This document shows positions 7,238 to 10,168 of a stretch of 10,168 nt of DNA, piece by piece. Each line of letters starts with the position of its first letter. Position 1 is the stretch's first letter. The notes beneath the pieces are model-generated. The model worked only from the letters and a program-made list of their open reading frames with translations, was not told where the DNA came from and ran no database searches. Origin of the DNA: Mariprofundus sp. (GTDB lineage Bacteria; Pseudomonadota; Zetaproteobacteria; Mariprofundales; Mariprofundaceae); NCBI GenBank assembly GCA_030951095.1, contig JAUZQI010000002.1, forward strand, positions 1 to 10,168, written 5' to 3'. The position numbers and the translations under genes are program-made.

Positions 7238-7504
7238 ATGAATATCACAACATCAGCAGATTACGCGCACAGTCATGATCAGGTCTTGATCGTTGAATTT
7301 ATCATTGCACCAAAACAGTCAGTTCTGTTTCAGAGCATACTACAGGGTGAAGACGGGCTGGGGGTGGTACGCTGTTTCGACCCGGAGAAAAAGAAGCAGC
7401 AGTTATGGACAAGCGCTGATCAGAAGGACGAGGTTTACGGTTGGTTAAAAAGCCTGCCGAAGCGTTTGGATATTCAGGTAATAGGTGAGTGGTATATTGA
7501 ATAA
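7238..7504 (+). CDS. Small DUF4911-like protein of unknown function
   Basis: This is an 88-residue cytoplasmic protein with no signal peptide or membrane segment. The middle part resembles, by memory, the DUF4911 family: a strand LIVEFIIAP at 17-25, a helix SVLFQSILQGEDG at 28-40, then LGVVRCFDP at 41-49, a charged KKKQQLW turn, and a helix DEVYGWLKSLPKRL. That suggests a small alpha/beta fold of about 70 residues. I cannot name a function and the family call is tentative. GAGG at 7223-7226 lies 11 bases before the ATG, slightly far. The gene ends inside tmk, overlapping the GTG start by 20 bases, so its translation is probably coupled to Tmk synthesis. It is real rather than a shadow: the frame fills the gap between two genes, and the overlap is typical of cotranslated operons. 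Confidence 0.7.
   Translation: MNITTSADYAHSHDQVLIVEFIIAPKQSVLFQSILQGEDGLGVVRCFDPEKKKQQLWTSADQKDEVYGWLKSLPKRLDIQVIGEWYIE
7483..7488 (+). promoter_or_regulatory. Candidate ribosome binding site for an alternative tmk start
   Basis: AGGTGA is complementary to the 3' end of 16S rRNA and lies 8 bases before a TTG at 7497. It would start Tmk as MNKLITFEG. The GTG at 7485 lies inside this site and depends on AGGT at 7476-7479, 5 bases upstream. Both starts are possible. Confidence 0.35.
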
Positions 7505-8138
7505 ACTGATAACATTTGAAGGTGTAGACGGTTGCGGCAAGAGCACACAATTAAGTCGTGCGGCTGCATGGTTGCGCGGGTTGGATAAGGAAGTTGTCAC
7601 CACCTTTGAGCCGGGTGATACGCCTCTGGGTAAAGAGATTAGGAAATTGTTACTGGCTGGTGACTTTGTGCCGGTTCCTGAAGCAGAATTGTTACTGTTT
7701 CTGGCAGATCGGGCACAGCATGTTCGGGAGCTGATTCAGCCTGCGTTGAAATCAGGCGCATGGGTATTGTGTGATCGTTATTCCGATTCGACACTGGCTT
7801 ATCAGTTGGCGGCAAGGAAGCTGGGAGACGGCGCTGCTAACTTGCAAGAGATGTTGGATTTTGCTGAATGCGGAGTGAGGCCAGTGCTGACGTTATGGTT
7901 TGATGTGCCGGTGGATGAGGCGATGCGGCGTATGAAGAAACGGGCTAAAGCAGGAGAGACGGCGACCAGACTTGATGATGAAGCAGTTTCTTTTCATGAA
8001 CGCGTATCGGCTGCTTTTAAGCAGCAGTATCATGATGAACCTGAGCAGATGCTTCGCATTGATGCAGCACAGGGCATGGATGCTGTGGAAAAACAGGTGA
8101 AACGTGTGCTGAAACATCGTTTCGGGATGTCTGCATGA
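7485..8138 (+). CDS. tmk: Thymidylate kinase
   Basis: Tmk phosphorylates dTMP to dTDP with ATP, an essential step in dTTP supply. The protein has 217 residues from GTG (7485), or 213 from TTG (7497); the family usually has 205-215. The P-loop is GVDGCGKST at 13-21, the substrate motif CDRYSDSTLAYQ is at 96-107 (Asp97, Arg98, Tyr99), and the lid region with basic residues RRMKKRAKAGE is at 148-158. One motif departs from the norm: the usual TREPGGT reads TFEPGDT at 40-46, with Phe for Arg and Asp for Gly. The gene overlaps the DUF4911-like gene by 20 bases and holB by 4, so all three are probably translated together. Its place before holB is conserved in many bacteria. Confidence 0.95.
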   Translation: MSGILNKLITFEGVDGCGKSTQLSRAAAWLRGLDKEVVTTFEPGDTPLGKEIRKLLLAGDFVPVPEAELLLFLADRAQHVRELIQPALKSGAWVLCDRYSDSTLAYQLAARKLGDGAANLQEMLDFAECGVRPVLTLWFDVPVDEAMRRMKKRAKAGETATRLDDEAVSFHERVSAAFKQQYHDEPEQMLRIDAAQGMDAVEKQVKRVLKHRFGMSA

Positions 8139-9079
8139 ATCAGCTATACGGCCATGAGACTACCCGACAGCGTTTTACTGAATCGCTGGCGGCAGGGACT
8201 CTGCACCATGCCTGGTTGCTGTACGGCATGAAAGGGATTGGTAAACATACATTGGCTGAGCAACTGGCCGGTTTTGTGATGTGTGACTCACAAACTGCTT
8301 GTGGCGAATGCCATGGTTGCAAAATGCTGACGGCCGGTTCGCATCCGGATGTATACCGGCTTGGGTTGCTAGAGGGTAAACGTGATTTGAAAATCGAACA
8401 GGTGCGTGGCGTGCTGTCATTTCTGTCTCTGAGCGGTGCCGAGAGTGGCAGGCGCGTAGTCATTCTCGATGATGCGGAGCGCATGAATAATCAGGCGGCC
8501 AATGCGCTGCTGAAAGGACTGGAAGAGCCGTCTGCCGGCAGTGTGTTATTGATAGTCTGCTCTGACCTGGAACGTTTGCCGGCAACAGTGCGCTCGCGCT
8601 GTATGTTGCAGCAGTGTTCGCCGCTATCGGATGCGGATGTGCAAGCAGTGCTGGAACAACAGGAGAATCCGGTACAGGAACGCTATCTGGAGTTGGCCGT
8701 AAATCTGGCCGATGGTTGCCCGGGTACAGTGAGCTGCTTGCAGGATGAAGGCATCGCCAGGGCTTTGCTGGAATGGCGGGAATTGATTGCCGATCCGGTC
8801 AGTGCGGATATTGGTAAAATCGAAAACTGGATTCGCTTGCATGTTAAAACGGTGCCGCATTTACTGATTGCACGCATGTTGGCTCAGATTATTTATCCCT
8901 CATTGCAAAATGCTTGTGACACGGTTGCATTTGAAAATCGGGAAGCATTACAGCAGGCGTTGCACAAATGTATACGCTGGCCGGGTGATGTGGTTCGCCA
9001 CAGTCTCAGAGCAGGGCCGGCCTTGCTGGCCTGTATTCTTCAACTTCGTACATCATTACGTGAGATGAAAACAGCTTGA
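8135..9079 (+). CDS. holB: DNA polymerase III subunit delta prime
   Basis: HolB is the delta-prime subunit of the clamp loader, which opens and places the beta sliding clamp on primed DNA. The protein has 314 residues. An AAA+ domain spans about 1-160. The P-loop reads GMKGIGKHT at 31-39, with Lys37 kept. The zinc-binding cysteines are Cys50, Cys56, Cys59 and Cys62 (CGECHGC). A degenerate Walker B is LDDAE at 111-115, followed by NNQAANALLKGLEEP at 118-132. The SRC motif at 154-156 carries the arginine finger that acts on the next ATPase subunit. The remaining C-terminal part (about 165-314) is helical, as expected for the collar domain. Its ATGA start overlaps the end of tmk by 4 bases. It is the last gene of the apparent operon. 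Confidence 0.94.
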   Translation: MNQLYGHETTRQRFTESLAAGTLHHAWLLYGMKGIGKHTLAEQLAGFVMCDSQTACGECHGCKMLTAGSHPDVYRLGLLEGKRDLKIEQVRGVLSFLSLSGAESGRRVVILDDAERMNNQAANALLKGLEEPSAGSVLLIVCSDLERLPATVRSRCMLQQCSPLSDADVQAVLEQQENPVQERYLELAVNLADGCPGTVSCLQDEGIARALLEWRELIADPVSADIGKIENWIRLHVKTVPHLLIARMLAQIIYPSLQNACDTVAFENREALQQALHKCIRWPGDVVRHSLRAGPALLACILQLRTSLREMKTA

Positions 9080-9328
9080 ATCGTTCACCACAGGGTATGC
9101 AGAATAAAGTCAAAATCATTGTGATTGAAGTGCTGGTTGTGCACAAAGCGGTTTCAGCCATGCATGATGCTGGTTATAGTTGCCGCCTACACCACATTAA
9201 TTATGAAAGTCACGAGTTCTAAAGAAATAATGATCCTTTTCTGGTTTGGTTTTCCTCTGCGTCTTTTGTGTCCTCTGTGGTGAAGTGTTTTTGACTATAT
9301 CACATAAACCCCGGAGAACACTGCACTG
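9080..9328. repeat. holB-metG spacer carrying a suspected dispersed repeat with inverted ends
   Basis: This is a 249-base spacer without a convincing gene. TTCACCACAG at 9084-9093 recurs as its reverse complement CTGTGGTGAA at 9275-9284, bounding a segment of 201 bases. Beside the right end are three near-identical 9-base units, CTCTGCGTC, TTTTGTGTC and CTCTGTGGT (9255-9281). From memory, similar TTCACCACAGAGGACAC tracts occur as scattered repeats in many environmental bacterial genomes, often near GxxExxY genes. A 41-codon frame at 9097-9222 lies inside; its only upstream purine run, AGGG, is one base from the ATG, so I do not call it. No clear target-site duplication flanks the segment. TTGACT at 9291-9296 is -35-like, but no good -10 follows, so the metG promoter is not settled. 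Confidence 0.5.
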
Positions 9329-10168
9329 ATGGAAAGCTATTACATCACCACACCTATTTATTATGTGAACGATGAGCCACATCTGGGTCATATCTATACA
9401 ACCATTGCTGCTGATGTTCTGGCGCGGTATCAGCGTTTAAATGGACGCGATGTGTTTTTCCTGACCGGTGTGGACGAGCATGGGCAGAAGGTCCAACAGG
9501 CTGCCGAGGCACGCGGCATTTCCCCGATTGAACTGGCTGATCAGGTAGTGGAACGCTATCAGAGTTTGTGGCCCGAGTTGGAAATCAGCAATGATGATTT
9601 TATCCGTACCAGTTCGGATCGGCATAAGGCCGGCGTACAGGCGATGTGGCGACGGTTGGAAAATGCAGGCACGATTTACAAGGATTTTTACGAAGACTGG
9701 TACTGCGTACCGTGCGAAGCATACTGGACTGAAACTCAGTTAAAAGATGCCGATTGTTTGGACTCAAAGCACTGTCCGGACTGCAAACGTGCTGTTGAGA
9801 AGATTCAGGAAGAATCCTATTTCTTTCGCCTGAGTGCGTTTCAGGGCCGCCTCCTTGAACATATCAGGGCCAATCCGGATTTTATTTCACCGGCTTCCCG
9901 TCGCAATGAGGTGTTGAGTTTTGTTGAGTCGGGCCTGCGTGATTTGTCTGTTTCGCGTACCACATTTTCCTGGGGTGTGCCGGTACCGGGAGATGAAAAA
10001 CATGTGATCTATGTCTGGATCGATGCGCTGACCAATTATCTTTCCGCCCTCGGATTTCCGGAGCAAGAGAAACCCAAACAGTGGCCTGCTGATGTGCACT
10101 TGATTGGCAAAGATATTTTGCGCTTTCATGCTGTCTATTGGCCGGCCATGCTGATGGCGGCTGACTTA
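9329..10168 (+). CDS. metG: Methionyl-tRNA synthetase, N-terminal part (partial, cut by window end)
   Basis: MetG charges methionine onto initiator and elongator tRNAs. The first 280 residues are present; the frame is open at the window edge. The class I signature HLGH is at 18-21, with TTPIYYVND before it and DEHGQKV after it at 49-55. A zinc-knuckle insert carries CVPC at 126-129 and CPDC at 149-152. LIGKDILRFHAVYWPAML at 258-275 leads toward the KMSKS loop, which lies beyond the window. The wording (TTPIYYVN, GVDEHG, SYFFRLS, YVWIDAL) is closer to the Thermus/Bacillus type of enzyme than to the E. coli type, which begins with VTNALPYANG. GGAG at 9313-9316 lies 12 bases before the ATG, a long spacing, but no other start is available because a TAA lies in frame at 9305. 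Confidence 0.95.
   Translation, partial: MESYYITTPIYYVNDEPHLGHIYTTIAADVLARYQRLNGRDVFFLTGVDEHGQKVQQAAEARGISPIELADQVVERYQSLWPELEISNDDFIRTSSDRHKAGVQAMWRRLENAGTIYKDFYEDWYCVPCEAYWTETQLKDADCLDSKHCPDCKRAVEKIQEESYFFRLSAFQGRLLEHIRANPDFISPASRRNEVLSFVESGLRDLSVSRTTFSWGVPVPGDEKHVIYVWIDALTNYLSALGFPEQEKPKQWPADVHLIGKDILRFHAVYWPAMLMAADL

Noticed and set aside
9097..9222. 41-codon frame between holB and metG
   Set aside because: The only purine run upstream (AGGG) is one base from the ATG, no family resemblance is visible, and it lies inside a suspected repeat element.
9255..9281. CRISPR-like short repeats
   Set aside because: The units are 9 bases long, directly adjacent and imperfect, with no spacers and no cas gene in the window.
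9291..9319. metG promoter beginning with TTGACT
   Set aside because: A 17-base spacing leads to GAGAAC, which is not a -10 element.
9197..9391. Minus-strand frame with RTQKTQRKTK over the repeat and the metG start
   Set aside because: The text is produced by the 9-base repeat tract and the frame runs into metG on the other strand; no start signal is seen.

Overview
This window reads as ordinary chromosome from a Gram-negative bacterium, most likely a member of the Pseudomonadota (Proteobacteria). The grounds are a pabC-mltG-tmk-holB gene cluster as in beta- and gammaproteobacteria, a heat-shock (RpoH) type sigma factor, a two-ACT-domain biosynthetic threonine deaminase of 503 residues, and exported DUF4105 and DUF3015 proteins with proteobacterial-style signal peptides. 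Two features fit a textbook beta/gamma genome less well. The methionyl-tRNA synthetase looks like the Thermus/Bacillus type, and a DUF4911-like small protein sits before tmk. A deeper-branching lineage (for example Zetaproteobacteria or an early Nitrosomonadales-like group) is therefore possible, but I cannot fix the genus by eye.

Layout. At 2-262 (+) is the 3' end of a THUMP/RlmL-type RNA methyltransferase. It converges on a minus-strand two-gene unit: DUF3015 (2794-2315) followed by DUF4105/Lnb-like (2318-399), joined by a TTGA stop/start overlap. A 221-base spacer with a perfect 8-bp hairpin separates this unit from ilvA (4527-3016, -). ilvA is divergent from pabC (4567, +) across only 39 bases. 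From pabC onward six plus-strand genes are packed as one apparent operon: pabC, mltG, an RpoH-like sigma gene, a small DUF4911-like gene, tmk and holB. Gaps are 7, 15 and 36 bases, then overlaps of 20 and 4 bases. A 249-base spacer carrying a suspected dispersed repeat separates holB from metG, which runs off the window at 10168.

How the genes fit together. The plus-strand cluster combines folate precursor synthesis (PabC, making p-aminobenzoate), peptidoglycan chain termination (MltG), dTTP supply (Tmk) and the clamp loader (HolB). This is a growth-linked set seen in many bacteria. What is unusual is the insertion of an alternative sigma factor and a small uncharacterised protein between mltG and tmk. 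The minus-strand DUF3015-DUF4105 pair looks like a small envelope module: a soluble periplasmic protein plus a large protein with a cysteine/histidine domain and a beta-strand-rich, barrel-like C-terminus.

I saw no CRISPR array, tRNA, rRNA, transposase or phage gene. The best leads are the sigma/DUF4911 insertion, the coupled DUF3015-DUF4105 pair, the PabC homologue lacking the usual cofactor-binding glutamate, and the repeat-bearing element between holB and metG.
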